NCBI RefSeq assembly: GCF_051535235.1
Contig: NZ_JBPPLZ010000004.1
Span: 248,001-312,000, forward strand
From: Nitrobacter sp051535235
Lineage (GTDB): Bacteria > Pseudomonadota > Alphaproteobacteria > Rhizobiales > Xanthobacteraceae
Length of the DNA: 64,000 nt
Direction: 5' to 3'
The notes under the pieces were generated by a model. It was not told the origin of the DNA, did not search any database, and was given only the letters and a program-made list of their open reading frames with translations. Of the stretch, positions 46,062-56,002 are shown in pieces. Position 1 is the first letter of the stretch, and the number at the start of each line of letters is the position of its first letter. The position numbers and the translations under genes are program-made.

Positions 46062-46538
46062 TCAGCCCCGTCCCCGGTACGACGGTACGTCCTGATCGGG
46101 AATCCAGACGCCCTTCGGAAGCCGTCCGGTCTGCCAGAACACGTCGATGGGAATGCCGCCACGCGGATACCAGTAGCCGCCGATGCGCAGCCATTTCGGT
46201 CTCACTGCGGCCGCGATGCGCTTGCCGATCGCAACGGTGCAATCCTCGTGAAAAGCGCCATGGTTGCGGAAACTCGCCAGATAAAGTTTGAGCGATTTCG
46301 ACTCCAGCAGCCACGACCCCGGCACATAGTCGATCACGAGATGCGCGAAGTCCGGCTGGCCGGTGACCGGGCACAGCGCGGTGAACTCCGGCGCCGTGAA
46401 CCGCGCGACATAATTGGTGTCCTTCTGCGGATTGGGCACGTGGTCCAGTTTCGCGGCCTCCGGCGAATCTGGCCACGTCACCGCGCGGCCAAGCTGCAGC
46501 GTGGGTGATTTTGGCGAGGATGGAAGTTTTCGTGGCAT
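46062..46538 (-). CDS. queF: NADPH-dependent 7-cyano-7-deazaguanine reductase
   Basis: Reduces preQ0 to preQ1 in queuosine synthesis. I prefer the ATG at 46538 (158 residues, MPRKLPSSPKSPTLQLGRA) because GATGGAGATAATC lies just upstream; a start at 46550 would include that site. The short, unimodular form is shown by FTAPEFTALCPVTGQPDFAH with the active-site Cys, ESKSLKLYLASFRNHGAFHE (the QueF signature) and GGYWYPRGGIPIDVFW. It converges with the MFS gene and is divergent from eno. Confidence 0.95.
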   Translation of the reverse strand: MPRKLPSSPKSPTLQLGRAVTWPDSPEAAKLDHVPNPQKDTNYVARFTAPEFTALCPVTGQPDFAHLVIDYVPGSWLLESKSLKLYLASFRNHGAFHEDCTVAIGKRIAAAVRPKWLRIGGYWYPRGGIPIDVFWQTGRLPKGVWIPDQDVPSYRGRG

Positions 46539-46615
46539 GATTATCTCCATCGGAGCGCGATCTGCAGCAACGGAAGCCGGTTTGCGTCCGGTCACGCTCT
46601 GAATTGATTTGAACC

Positions 46616-46664
46616 GCGCATGATCTTTTCGCCAAACCGCTCACACTTTGGCGGATCACGCGCT
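46616..46664. repeat. Dispersed palindrome (GCATGATC family), diverged copy
   Basis: GCGCATGATCTTTT followed by CGCCAAA-CCGCTCACAC-TTTGGCG and GATCACGCGC. The inner stem is 7 bp and perfect, and the ends are roughly symmetric (GCGCATGATC against GATCACGCGC). I recognise it as a relative of the 'gcatgatcttttccgaaaaccgg' element common in Bradyrhizobium-type intergenic DNA. It lies between queF and eno. Confidence 0.65.
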
Positions 46665-46774
46665 TCTGTAGCCAATCGTAACGAATACGTCACGATTCAC
46701 GGCCTTTCCCGCGCCCGAGCATTGCTGTAGAAGCACCGCAAAATCCAGTGTTCAAGTGATTCAAGAGGTTCTTA

Positions 46775-48058
46775 ATGACCGCCATCGTCGACATCATCGG
46801 CCGCGAAATTCTCGACAGCCGCGGCAATCCGACCGTGGAGGTCGACGTGGCGCTCGAAGACGGCGCGATGGGCCGCGCCGCGGTGCCCTCGGGCGCTTCC
46901 ACCGGAGCGCATGAGGCGGTCGAACTGCGCGACGGCGACGAAACCCGCTATTTCGGCAAGGGTGTGCGAAAGGCGGTCGACGCGGTAAATGGCGAGATAT
47001 TCGATGCCATCGGGGGCATGGACGCCGAGCAGCAAACGCAGATCGACGATATCCTGATCGAACTGGACGGGACCGCGAACAAGAGCCGGCTCGGCGCCAA
47101 CGCGATTCTCGGCGTGTCGCTGGCGCTCGCCAGGGCGGCGGCGGACTCGCTCGATATGCCGCTGTATCGCTACGTCGGCGGCGTCTCGGCGCGGACGCTT
47201 CCGGTGCCGATGATGAATATCGTCAACGGCGGTGTGCACGCCGACAACCCGATCGACTTTCAGGAATTCATGATCATGCCGGTCGGCGCTCCAACCTTCT
47301 CGGAAGGCCTGCGCTGCGGCTCGGAAATCTTTCACACCCTGAGAGCCGAATTGAAGAAGGCCGGCCACAATACCAACGTCGGCGACGAGGGCGGTTTCGC
47401 ACCAAACCTGCCGTCAGCCAGCGCGGCGCTCGATTTCATCATGAGCGCGATCGTCAAGGCCGGTTACAAGCCAGGCGACGACGTGGTGCTGGCGCTCGAT
47501 CCGGCCGCGAGCGAGTTCTTCAAGGACGGCAAGTATGTCTATTCAGGCGAGGGGAAGACCCGCTCGGTCGAGGAGCAGGCGAGATACCTTGCCAAGCTGG
47601 CGGCGGACTATCCGATCGTCTCGATCGAGGACGGGATGGCCGAGGACGACTTCGACGGCTGGAAGCTCCTCACCGATCTCATTGGCAAAACCTGCCAGCT
47701 TGTTGGCGACGACCTGTTCGTCACCAACGTGGCGCGGCTCGCGGACGGCATCAGGAACGGCCGCGCCAATTCCATCCTTATCAAGGTCAACCAGATCGGC
47801 ACGTTGACGGAAACGCTGGCGGCCGTCGAAATGGCCTACAAGGCCGGCTACACCGTCGTGATGTCGCATCGCTCGGGCGAGACCGAGGATTCCACCATCG
47901 CTGACCTCGCAGTCGCCACCAATTGCGGGCAGATCAAGACCGGCTCGCTGTCGCGATCGGACCGCGCCGCCAAATACAACCAGTTGCTGCGCATCGAGCA
48001 GCAGCTTGGCGCTCAGGCGAAGTATGGTGGACGCGCGGCGCTGAAGGCGCTGGCGTAA
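46775..48058 (+). CDS. eno: Enolase
   Basis: Converts 2-phosphoglycerate to phosphoenolpyruvate. The protein of 427 residues begins MTAIVDIIGREILDSRGNPTVE and carries PSGASTGAHEAVELRDGD, VGDEGGFAPNL, SIEDGMAEDD, KVNQIGTLTET and SHRSGETEDS, covering the metal ligands and catalytic residues. It links with pdhABC-lpd further downstream by function (phosphoenolpyruvate to acetyl-CoA). Confidence 0.97.
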   Translation: MTAIVDIIGREILDSRGNPTVEVDVALEDGAMGRAAVPSGASTGAHEAVELRDGDETRYFGKGVRKAVDAVNGEIFDAIGGMDAEQQTQIDDILIELDGTANKSRLGANAILGVSLALARAAADSLDMPLYRYVGGVSARTLPVPMMNIVNGGVHADNPIDFQEFMIMPVGAPTFSEGLRCGSEIFHTLRAELKKAGHNTNVGDEGGFAPNLPSASAALDFIMSAIVKAGYKPGDDVVLALDPAASEFFKDGKYVYSGEGKTRSVEEQARYLAKLAADYPIVSIEDGMAEDDFDGWKLLTDLIGKTCQLVGDDLFVTNVARLADGIRNGRANSILIKVNQIGTLTETLAAVEMAYKAGYTVVMSHRSGETEDSTIADLAVATNCGQIKTGSLSRSDRAAKYNQLLRIEQQLGAQAKYGGRAALKALA

Positions 48059-48138
48059 CGCTCCTATCAATCGGATAAAACAGTCGCCGGTGCGCGAGGC
48101 GCGTGCCGGCGTGCTTCCGAGCGCCGATCGTGTCTTGC

Positions 48139-48810
48139 TTACTGCGCCGCAGGCGCGGCCGAGACCTCATGGTGTTTGGCGGGCCGTTTGACACGATGGG
48201 TGCCCCCGCCGACCGCCTGCAGCACCGCCGCGATCGCCTGGCGATGGAGGGCATCGGCCTTGTCGATCACGAAATGGTTGTAGGCGCCGCTTTCATTGAG
48301 GTTGGAGAGGCTGCCGCGGAACTGTTTGCCGGGCTCCACAGGACGGCCCCATGCGGTGGGCACGTAGAAATTGATGATTCGCCGTACGTTGGGTGGAACC
48401 CGGTCCGGCGCGGTTGGATCGAAGTTCACGATCAGCGCCACAGGAATTCTGTTATCGTTCAGCTTGCGCGCCAGGGAAATCGTCGTATCCGCGCCGTAGG
48501 AATGGCCCATCAGGATGATGGGCTCACGATTGCCCGCGCGATATTGGGCCGTGATGCTGTCGCCGAGCGACGACCAGGATGTATAGGATACGGCCTCGGC
48601 CCTGACGCCGACTTTCTCGAGTTTCGCAGCCAACTCATCCATGCCGAGCGAAAAGACGTTAAAAAGGCCGCGCATCAGGTAGACTTGGCCGGGCCGGTGC
48701 GGCGCGGTGGCCTGTGCGTGGGCCGAACTCGTCAGCATCCCGCCGATCAGGAACAGACTTACCATTGCGGCATGCAGGCCGCGGCGCGCAGGCTGGAAAA
48801 TGGTCAGCAT
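48139..48810 (-). CDS. Secreted alpha/beta-hydrolase-like protein
   Basis: I prefer the ATG at 48810 (223 residues, MLTIFQPARRGLHAAMVSLF), which gives a basic-plus-hydrophobic signal peptide ending SAHAQA; the frame extends eight codons upstream to 48834. The mature part has the nucleophile elbow ILMGHSYGADTTISLA with Ser, preceded by VYLMRGLFNVFSLGMDEL, a shape like small lipases/thioesterases that start with a strand and oxyanion loop. A candidate acid is in LIVNFDPT and a candidate His in YNHFVIDK. Substrate unknown. It faces the membrane hydrolase gene divergently. Confidence 0.75.
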   Translation of the reverse strand: MLTIFQPARRGLHAAMVSLFLIGGMLTSSAHAQATAPHRPGQVYLMRGLFNVFSLGMDELAAKLEKVGVRAEAVSYTSWSSLGDSITAQYRAGNREPIILMGHSYGADTTISLARKLNDNRIPVALIVNFDPTAPDRVPPNVRRIINFYVPTAWGRPVEPGKQFRGSLSNLNESGAYNHFVIDKADALHRQAIAAVLQAVGGGTHRVKRPAKHHEVSAAPAAQ

Positions 48811-49044
48811 CAAAGGTTCCAGTTCAAATGACATGGGACCGCACTATATTTCGCCTCCACGTTCTCCCGTCAATCGCGCCGCCATAAATCCTGTGGGTTG
48901 TGATTGAAACGTCACAACTGCTCCTGTTTCCGGACACGTATTCGCAGCCGGATTCTGTAGTATCCTGATCGTGGCCGGAGAGAATTCAGCCGTCTCCGCC
49001 CGCAAAACATGATTCGATAACAGCGAGGGAAGTGACGGGATCGC

Positions 49045-50295
49045 ATGATCGCACGGCGGCATGTCTTTCATATCGGCGGATACGATCCGATCTCGCCCGA
49101 GCAGCAGCTTGAGCGGTTCCGCCGGTCGCTGTCGCTGTTTCAGCGAACCTGGGGCGTGAAGGCGGCCATCGTGAGCGGAATCGACGCGACGCCGGTCAGC
49201 GCCTCATGGGAGATGGAGGCCTCGGGTTCCAACTGGAACACCCGCACGTCCTACGAAATGCTGCGGTGGGATGACCTGATTCGGGAGGATCACGCTCGTG
49301 GCATGTGGTCGCGTCTGCGGGAGGCCTTCGTCACGCTGGTTGATTTCGTCCTGACCGGCACGCTGTTTCGCTTCATGTATTCGAGCTGGAAATATGCCGG
49401 CTTCTTTCTGTTTCCGTATCTGTATCTCGCAGGCTTTGCCGCCTGCGGGGCTGGCATCGGATACGGTCTGGTCCGGCTCGCCGGCGTCACCGGGTTCGCG
49501 GCAATCCTGCTAATCGTGGTGGCGACCGTCGTCGTGACGGCAGGTTTGCTGTCCCTGTTGGGCTGGCGATGGCCGATCAATCACGTATTCGACGACTGGA
49601 TCTTCTCGCGTGAGTTCGTCTACGGCCAGCGGCCGCGCATGGACGCGCGGATCGACCAGTTCGCGGAGCGAATCCTCGACAGGGTTCGCAACGCCGATGT
49701 CGACGAGATCGTCATTGTCGGCCATTGTCTCGGCGCGGCGCTGGTGATGGATGCGGTTGCGCGCGCGCTCGAGCGCGAACCGGAGCTTGCGAGGTGCGGC
49801 CCTCCGCTTTGCATCCTGACCGTCGGCGCCACCATACCGAAATTCTCGCTGCATTCGCAGGGCGAGCGCATTCGTCAGGCCACGCAAAGGGTTGCCGGCG
49901 AGCTTCAAATCCGCTGGACCGAATATCACGCCCGCGACGACGCCATCAGTTTCTACCGCTTCGATCCGGTGACGTTGAAGCGCTTCAGCCGCGAGCGCTC
50001 CGACGGGCGGCCGAACATCCGGCGCGTGCAGTTGCATGACATGATGGACAAGGCCAGCTTCCGGCGACACCGCTTCAACTTCATGCTGATGCACTACAAG
50101 TTCTTGATGGGAAACAGCGTGCGCGCCAATTACGATCATTGCCTCATCATCTGTGGCCCGCTGCCGTTCGACGAGATCACCGCGCCGCGCGGCGGGGTCG
50201 AGCGTTTCGGAGAGGACGGCACTCTTCTTGCGAAAGACCGGCCTGTGACGACCGCAGCGGCCATTCCGGCGGATGCCGCCGCCGATGCGGTTTAG
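49045..50295 (+). CDS. Membrane alpha/beta-hydrolase-like protein with GHCLG elbow
   Basis: Protein of 416 residues that I do not recognise as a named family. It starts HVFHIGGYDPISPEQQLERF, and two hydrophobic hairpin helices lie at residues about 115-175, interrupting a hydrolase-like fold. The C-terminal half has the elbow DEIVIVGHCLGAALVMDAVA, where Cys228 replaces the usual Ser. Possible His partners lie in RRVQLHDMMDKASFRRHRF. A start signal GAGGGAAG lies about 20 bases upstream. Cys-nucleophile hydrolases exist (dienelactone hydrolase), so activity is possible; loss of activity is equally possible. It is followed closely by the ICMT-like gene. Confidence 0.7.
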   Translation: MIARRHVFHIGGYDPISPEQQLERFRRSLSLFQRTWGVKAAIVSGIDATPVSASWEMEASGSNWNTRTSYEMLRWDDLIREDHARGMWSRLREAFVTLVDFVLTGTLFRFMYSSWKYAGFFLFPYLYLAGFAACGAGIGYGLVRLAGVTGFAAILLIVVATVVVTAGLLSLLGWRWPINHVFDDWIFSREFVYGQRPRMDARIDQFAERILDRVRNADVDEIVIVGHCLGAALVMDAVARALEREPELARCGPPLCILTVGATIPKFSLHSQGERIRQATQRVAGELQIRWTEYHARDDAISFYRFDPVTLKRFSRERSDGRPNIRRVQLHDMMDKASFRRHRFNFMLMHYKFLMGNSVRANYDHCLIICGPLPFDEITAPRGGVERFGEDGTLLAKDRPVTTAAAIPADAAADAV

Positions 50296-50309
50296 GCGCA
50301 GCGTTGGTC

Positions 50310-50897
50310 ATGTCATCGATCGCGCTCGGACAGACGATCTGGATCGTCGGCATCGTCGCCTGGTTCATTATCCGCTATCCCTATGCCCGGCGGGCGCGGC
50401 GCACCGCGACCTTGCGGCGCGACGGCGCCTGGCGCGAGCGCGCGCTTCTGGCTGTCGCGTTTCTTGGCCTGTTTGCCATCCCCGCTCTCAATCTTGCGAC
50501 GGGATGGCCGCGCGCGTTCGCCTATGATCCGGGTTACGGGCTTGTCGTCGCGGGCGCCGCATTGTTCGCGTTTTCGCTCTGGCTGTTCCGCCGTTCGCAC
50601 AAGGATCTCGGCCGCCAATGGTCGGCGGCGCTGGAGGTGCGCGAGGGGCATCGGGTCGTCCGCAACGGCGTGTACCGATCGATCCGCCATCCGATGTATG
50701 CCTCGTTCTGGCTGTGGGGGGCGGCGCAGGCCTGCCTGCTGCCGAACCTCGTCGCCGCGCTGAGTGGGCTCGTTGCTGTGGCGCTGTTGTTCTTCGCGCG
50801 CGTGAATTTCGAGGAACGGATGATGATCGAGATGTTCGGTGAGGACTATCGTCGCTACATGCAGGAAACAAAACGGATTATTCCCGGCGTGTATTGA
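50310..50897 (+). CDS. ICMT-family (isoprenylcysteine-type) methyltransferase
   Basis: Integral membrane methyltransferase-like protein of 195 residues. The ATG at 50310 is 14 bases after the preceding stop; a longer opening lies within that gene and is not used. About four to five hydrophobic helices are followed by the family signature NGVYRSIRHPMYASFW and the C-terminal FEERMMIEMFGEDYRRYM. Bacterial members methylate unknown substrates or act on lipids, so the eukaryotic function should not be transferred. Close spacing suggests cotranscription with the membrane hydrolase. Confidence 0.85.
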   Translation: MSSIALGQTIWIVGIVAWFIIRYPYARRARRTATLRRDGAWRERALLAVAFLGLFAIPALNLATGWPRAFAYDPGYGLVVAGAALFAFSLWLFRRSHKDLGRQWSAALEVREGHRVVRNGVYRSIRHPMYASFWLWGAAQACLLPNLVAALSGLVAVALLFFARVNFEERMMIEMFGEDYRRYMQETKRIIPGVY

Positions 50898-51032
50898 TCC
50901 GCGCAAGCCTGGCATCGTCAAGATGAAGCGCGAATCCAATCTTGCGACTTGCAATGAGGGTTCCGATAAATAGATGCATTTGCATTGTTCAGCGTCCGCC
51001 CGGTTTGAATCGGCACAACCACAGGATCGATC

Positions 51033-51590
51033 ATGGCATCTCAATTCAGCGTCGCCGTTATCGTCGGCAGCCTTCGCAAGGAGGCGTTTTCCCTGAAAAT
51101 CGCCAAGGCTTTGACGAAGCTTGCGCCATCCTCGCTTCAGCTCGACGTCATCACGCTCAACGGATTGTCGTTCTATAACCAGGATCTCGAGGCCACGCCG
51201 CCAGCCGATTGGGTGAGTTTTCGCGAGCGCGTGAAGAAGGCCGATGCCGTCCTGTTCGTGACGCCCGAATACAATCGGTCCGTTCCCGGCGTTCTGAAAA
51301 ACGCCATCGATGTGGGATCGCGCCCCTACGGACAGAGCGTCTTCGACGGCAAGCCCGGCGGCGTCATCAGCAATTCGCCGGGCGCCATCGGCGGGTTCGG
51401 CGCCAACCATCATCTGCGCCAGTCGCTGGTATTCCTCAACGTGCCGGTGTTGCAGCAGCCGGAGGCCTATGTCGGCGGCATTGGCGATGCGTTCGACGAG
51501 AACGGCGAACTGGTCAAGGCGTCCTTGCGCGAGTTTCTCGAAGCCTACATCAAGGCCTTCGCCGCGTGGGTCGCCCAGCAGAAGAAATAG
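51033..51590 (+). CDS. NADPH-dependent FMN reductase (ChrR/YieF-like)
   Basis: Flavodoxin-like oxidoreductase of 185 residues. FMN-binding motifs are VIVGSLRKEAFSLKIAKAL at the N-terminus and TPEYNRSVPGVLKNAIDVGSRP near residue 77. Relatives reduce quinones, azo compounds or chromate; the natural substrate is likely a quinone, by analogy. It stands between the ICMT gene and ftsB without tight linkage to either. Confidence 0.9.
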   Translation: MASQFSVAVIVGSLRKEAFSLKIAKALTKLAPSSLQLDVITLNGLSFYNQDLEATPPADWVSFRERVKKADAVLFVTPEYNRSVPGVLKNAIDVGSRPYGQSVFDGKPGGVISNSPGAIGGFGANHHLRQSLVFLNVPVLQQPEAYVGGIGDAFDENGELVKASLREFLEAYIKAFAAWVAQQKK

Positions 51591-51650
51591 GAGCCTGCGC
51601 GAGGACTGGCCGTTAGCGAAGCCTTAACCGGGCGGCCGCATCGTCCGGCC

Positions 51651-51968
51651 ATGGTCTCGCGTTCACGACTCAAATCGCTGCTCACCGGGCTTGCCCTCTA
51701 TGCGATGGCGGCGATGATCGTCGGCTATTTCGGCGTCAACGCCTATACCGGCAAGTACGGATTGAATGCCCGGCAGGAGCTTGACCAGGAGATCGTCGCG
51801 CTGACCTCAGAACTGGCGCGGCTGAAGGCAGAGCGTGCCGAGGGCGAGAAGCGGGTCGCGCTCCTGCGCTCGAGCGGAATCGACCCCGACATGCTCGACG
51901 AGCGCGTCCGCTTTCAGCTCGACTACGCCAACCCGCGCGATCTCGTTCACGTCATCCGCCCGAAATAA
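51651..51968 (+). CDS. ftsB: FtsB/DivIC-like septum formation initiator
   Basis: Small bitopic cell-division protein of 105 residues. One membrane segment (residues about 12-30, LALYAMAAMIVGYFGVNAY) is followed by a coiled coil (RQELDQEIVALTSELARLKAERAEGEKRVALL) and the conserved tail DPDMLDERVRFQLDYANPRD. Placement just upstream of pdhA, after the glycolytic gene eno, is normal for Rhizobiales. Confidence 0.92.
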   Translation: MVSRSRLKSLLTGLALYAMAAMIVGYFGVNAYTGKYGLNARQELDQEIVALTSELARLKAERAEGEKRVALLRSSGIDPDMLDERVRFQLDYANPRDLVHVIRPK

Positions 51969-52167
51969 CCCGGGAGCGGGAAGCCCTTGCGCGTGATTGC
52001 GTGCAACCGCGAAAACCTGTCGTCTAATTTCAAAAACGTTCCTTTTTCGGTCACGGAATTTCGCTGACGCTGCAATGCGGAAGCCGCGCGCATCAATTTG
52101 ATCACGCGCTTTCAAGGTTGTGCGAGTTGAGCTAGAGAAGGTGATCCTTCCCGCATCCGGATTTGAC

Positions 52168-53190
52168 ATGGCCGCATCCAAGAAAAGCGTCGCGCAGACA
52201 GCAGACAACGGCTCGGAGAGCGGGTCGCCCCCCGCGTTCACGCGCGAGCAGGACCTTCAAGCCTTGCGCGACATGCTGCTGATCCGTCGTTTCGAGGAAA
52301 AGGCCGGCCAGCTCTACGGAATGGGTGCGATCGGCGGCTTCTGCCATCTCTACATCGGTCAGGAAGCGATCGTGGTCGGGATGCAGATGACGCTCGGAAA
52401 GGGCGATCAGGTCATCACCGGGTACCGCGACCATGGCCACATGCTGGCCTGCGGCATGGATGCCAAGGGCGTGATGGCCGAACTGACCGGGCGTCGCGGC
52501 GGCTATTCCAAGGGCAAGGGCGGCTCCATGCACATGTTCAGCAAGGAGAAGCACTTCTACGGCGGCCACGGCATCGTTGGCGCGCAGGTGTCGCTCGGAA
52601 CCGGCCTTGCCTTCGCCAACCGCTACCGCGGCAACGACCGCGTCAGCCTCGCTTACTTCGGAGACGGGGCGGCCAATCAGGGCCAGGTCTATGAGAGCTT
52701 CAACATGGCCGAGCTGTGGAAGCTTCCGGTGGTCTACATCATCGAGAACAATCGCTACGCCATGGGCACCTCGGTGACGCGCTCGTCTGCGCAGACGGAT
52801 TTCTCCAAGCGCGGCGTGTCCTTCAACATTCCCGGCGAGCAGGTCGACGGCATGGACGTCCGCGCCGTGAAGGCGGCGGGCGACAGGGCGGTGAAGTGGT
52901 GTCGCGAGGGCAACGGCCCCTATATCCTGGAGATGCAGACCTACCGCTATCGCGGCCACTCGATGTCTGATCCTGCCAAGTACCGCACGCGCGAGGAAGT
53001 CGACAAGGTGCGGCACGATCAGGACCCGATTGAACAGGTCCGCAACCGGCTGCTGGCGGACAAGGTCGCCGAGGACGAGCTGAAGAAGATCGACGCCAAG
53101 GTGCGCGAGATCGTCAATATGGCTGCGGACTTCGCGCAGAACGATCCCGAGCCTGACGCATCCGAACTTTACACCGACATTTACCGCTAA
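52168..53190 (+). CDS. pdhA: Pyruvate dehydrogenase E1 component, alpha subunit
   Basis: Thiamine-diphosphate-dependent decarboxylase subunit. I take the ATG at 52168 (340 residues, MAASKKSVAQTADNG); the 16 upstream in-frame codons look non-coding. Motifs: LYIGQEAIVVGMQM, YRDHGHMLACGMD, GGSMHMFSKEKHFYGGHGIVGAQ, the diphosphate-binding GDGAANQGQVYESFNMA with IIENNRYAMGTS, and the phosphorylation-loop-like YRYRGHSMSDPAKYR. It heads the pdh operon. Confidence 0.97.
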   Translation: MAASKKSVAQTADNGSESGSPPAFTREQDLQALRDMLLIRRFEEKAGQLYGMGAIGGFCHLYIGQEAIVVGMQMTLGKGDQVITGYRDHGHMLACGMDAKGVMAELTGRRGGYSKGKGGSMHMFSKEKHFYGGHGIVGAQVSLGTGLAFANRYRGNDRVSLAYFGDGAANQGQVYESFNMAELWKLPVVYIIENNRYAMGTSVTRSSAQTDFSKRGVSFNIPGEQVDGMDVRAVKAAGDRAVKWCREGNGPYILEMQTYRYRGHSMSDPAKYRTREEVDKVRHDQDPIEQVRNRLLADKVAEDELKKIDAKVREIVNMAADFAQNDPEPDASELYTDIYR

Positions 53191-53216
53191 GCGCGCAAGC
53201 TTTTTTCGGAGCGATC

Positions 53217-54632
<1,416 letters not shown>

Positions 54633-54646
54633 GCGGGACTGACATC

Positions 54647-56002
54647 ATGCCGATCAATATCCTGATGCCTGCTTTGTCGCCGACGATGGAAAAGGGCAAC
54701 CTCGCCAAGTGGCTCAAGAAGGAGGGCGACAAGGTCAGGTCCGGCGACGTCATCGCCGAGATCGAAACCGACAAGGCGACCATGGAGGTCGAGGCGGTGG
54801 ACGAGGGCACCATCGCGAAGATTCTGGTGCCGGAAGGCACGCAGGACGTGCCGGTCAACAATGTGATCGCGGTGCTCGCCGGCGACGGCGAGGACGTGAA
54901 GGCGGCGGCGAGCGGCGGCGGGACATCGCCACCAAAGGCCGAAGCGAAAAGCACCCCCTCTTCCCAACCCTCCAAGAGCGAGCCTGGCTCGTCTCGACCC
55001 CACAGGGGGGAGGGAACAGGCAGCACTGCTGCACAGGCGACTGGAAAATCGCCAGCGCCTCAGGCCAACGGTCACGACCGCATCTTCTCGTCTCCGCTGG
55101 CGCGGCGGCTGGCGAAGGAAGCTGGCATCGAGCTTGCCCGCATCGATGGCAGCGGCCCGCATGGTCGCATCGTCGCGCGCGACGTGGAGCAGGCGAAATC
55201 CGGCAAGGGACTGAAGGCTCCGGCGGCTGCGCCCGCAGGCGCGTCCACCATTGCTCCCGCGATGTCCGACAAGCAGATCCTGTCGCTGTTCGAGGACGGC
55301 TCCTACGAGATCGTGCCGCATGACAACATGCGCCGCACCATCGCGCAGCGCCTGACCGCCTCGATACAGACCATTCCGCACTTCTACCTGACGATGGACT
55401 GCGATATCGGCAGGTTGCTTGCCGCGCGCGAGGACATCAACGCGTCCGCGCCGAAGGACAAGGAGAAGAAGCCGCTCTACAAATTGTCGGTCAACGACTT
55501 CGTCATCAAGGCGATGGCGATTGCGTTGCAGCGCGTGCCGAATGCCAATGTGAGCTGGACCGAAAGCGGCATGCTTAAACATAAGCATTCCGACATCGGG
55601 GTCGCGGTGGCGATGCCGGGTGGCTTGATTACCCCGATCATCCGCAAGGCCGAAACGAAATCGCTATCGACGATATCATCAGAGATGAAGGACTTCGCCG
55701 CCCGCGCGCGGGCGCGGAAACTCAAGCCCGAGGAATATCAGGGCGGCACCACGGCCGTGTCGAACCTCGGCATGTACGGCATCAAGGATTTCACCGCCGT
55801 CATCAATCCGCCGCACGCCACGATCCTGGCGGTCGGCGCCAGCGAGGAACGCGCGGTCGTGCGGGGCGGCAAGATCGAGGCGGCCCACATCATGAGCGTG
55901 ACGTTGAGTTGCGATCACCGCGCGGTCGATGGCGCGCTCGGCGCGGAACTGATCGGCGCGTTCAAGACGCTGATCGAGAACCCCGTGATGATGATGGTGT
56001 GA
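54647..56002 (+). CDS. pdhC: Dihydrolipoamide acetyltransferase (PDH E2)
   Basis: Core acetyltransferase of the pyruvate dehydrogenase complex, 451 residues. Domains: lipoyl 1-78 (Lys43), linker 79-144, E1/E3-binding domain about 145-182 (RIFSSPLARRLAKEAGIELA, GSGPHGRIVARDV), second linker, and the catalytic domain from about 225 (IVPHDNMRRTIAQRLTAS) to the catalytic SCDHRAVDGALGA. The first linker contains Ser/Pro/Arg/Gly-rich residues encoded by a palindromic insert (54951-55020). The stop TGA overlaps the next ATG by one base. Confidence 0.96.
   Translation: MPINILMPALSPTMEKGNLAKWLKKEGDKVRSGDVIAEIETDKATMEVEAVDEGTIAKILVPEGTQDVPVNNVIAVLAGDGEDVKAAASGGGTSPPKAEAKSTPSSQPSKSEPGSSRPHRGEGTGSTAAQATGKSPAPQANGHDRIFSSPLARRLAKEAGIELARIDGSGPHGRIVARDVEQAKSGKGLKAPAAAPAGASTIAPAMSDKQILSLFEDGSYEIVPHDNMRRTIAQRLTASIQTIPHFYLTMDCDIGRLLAAREDINASAPKDKEKKPLYKLSVNDFVIKAMAIALQRVPNANVSWTESGMLKHKHSDIGVAVAMPGGLITPIIRKAETKSLSTISSEMKDFAARARARKLKPEEYQGGTTAVSNLGMYGIKDFTAVINPPHATILAVGASEERAVVRGGKIEAAHIMSVTLSCDHRAVDGALGAELIGAFKTLIENPVMMMV
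54951..55020. repeat. In-frame palindromic insert in the pdhC linker
   Basis: Within the coding region, pyrimidine-rich CCCCCTCTTCCCAACCCTCC and purine-rich GGGGGGAGGG (55005-55014) flank a perfect CGAGCC-T-GGCTCG hairpin (54979-54991). The composition differs from the surrounding Ala/Lys/Gly linker codons and resembles intergenic hairpin elements. It keeps the reading frame and encodes Ser, Pro, Lys, Glu, Gly and Arg residues suited to a flexible linker. Confidence 0.55.

Noticed and set aside
46539..46774. preQ1 riboswitch upstream of queF
   Set aside because: No compact stem with the A-rich tail and SD-sequestering pseudoknot was seen; the structure there is the dispersed palindrome at 46616.
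52092..52102. ATCAA-T-TTGAT palindrome before pdhA as an operator
   Set aside because: A five-base perfect arm is too short to separate from chance in a 200-base gap without conservation data.
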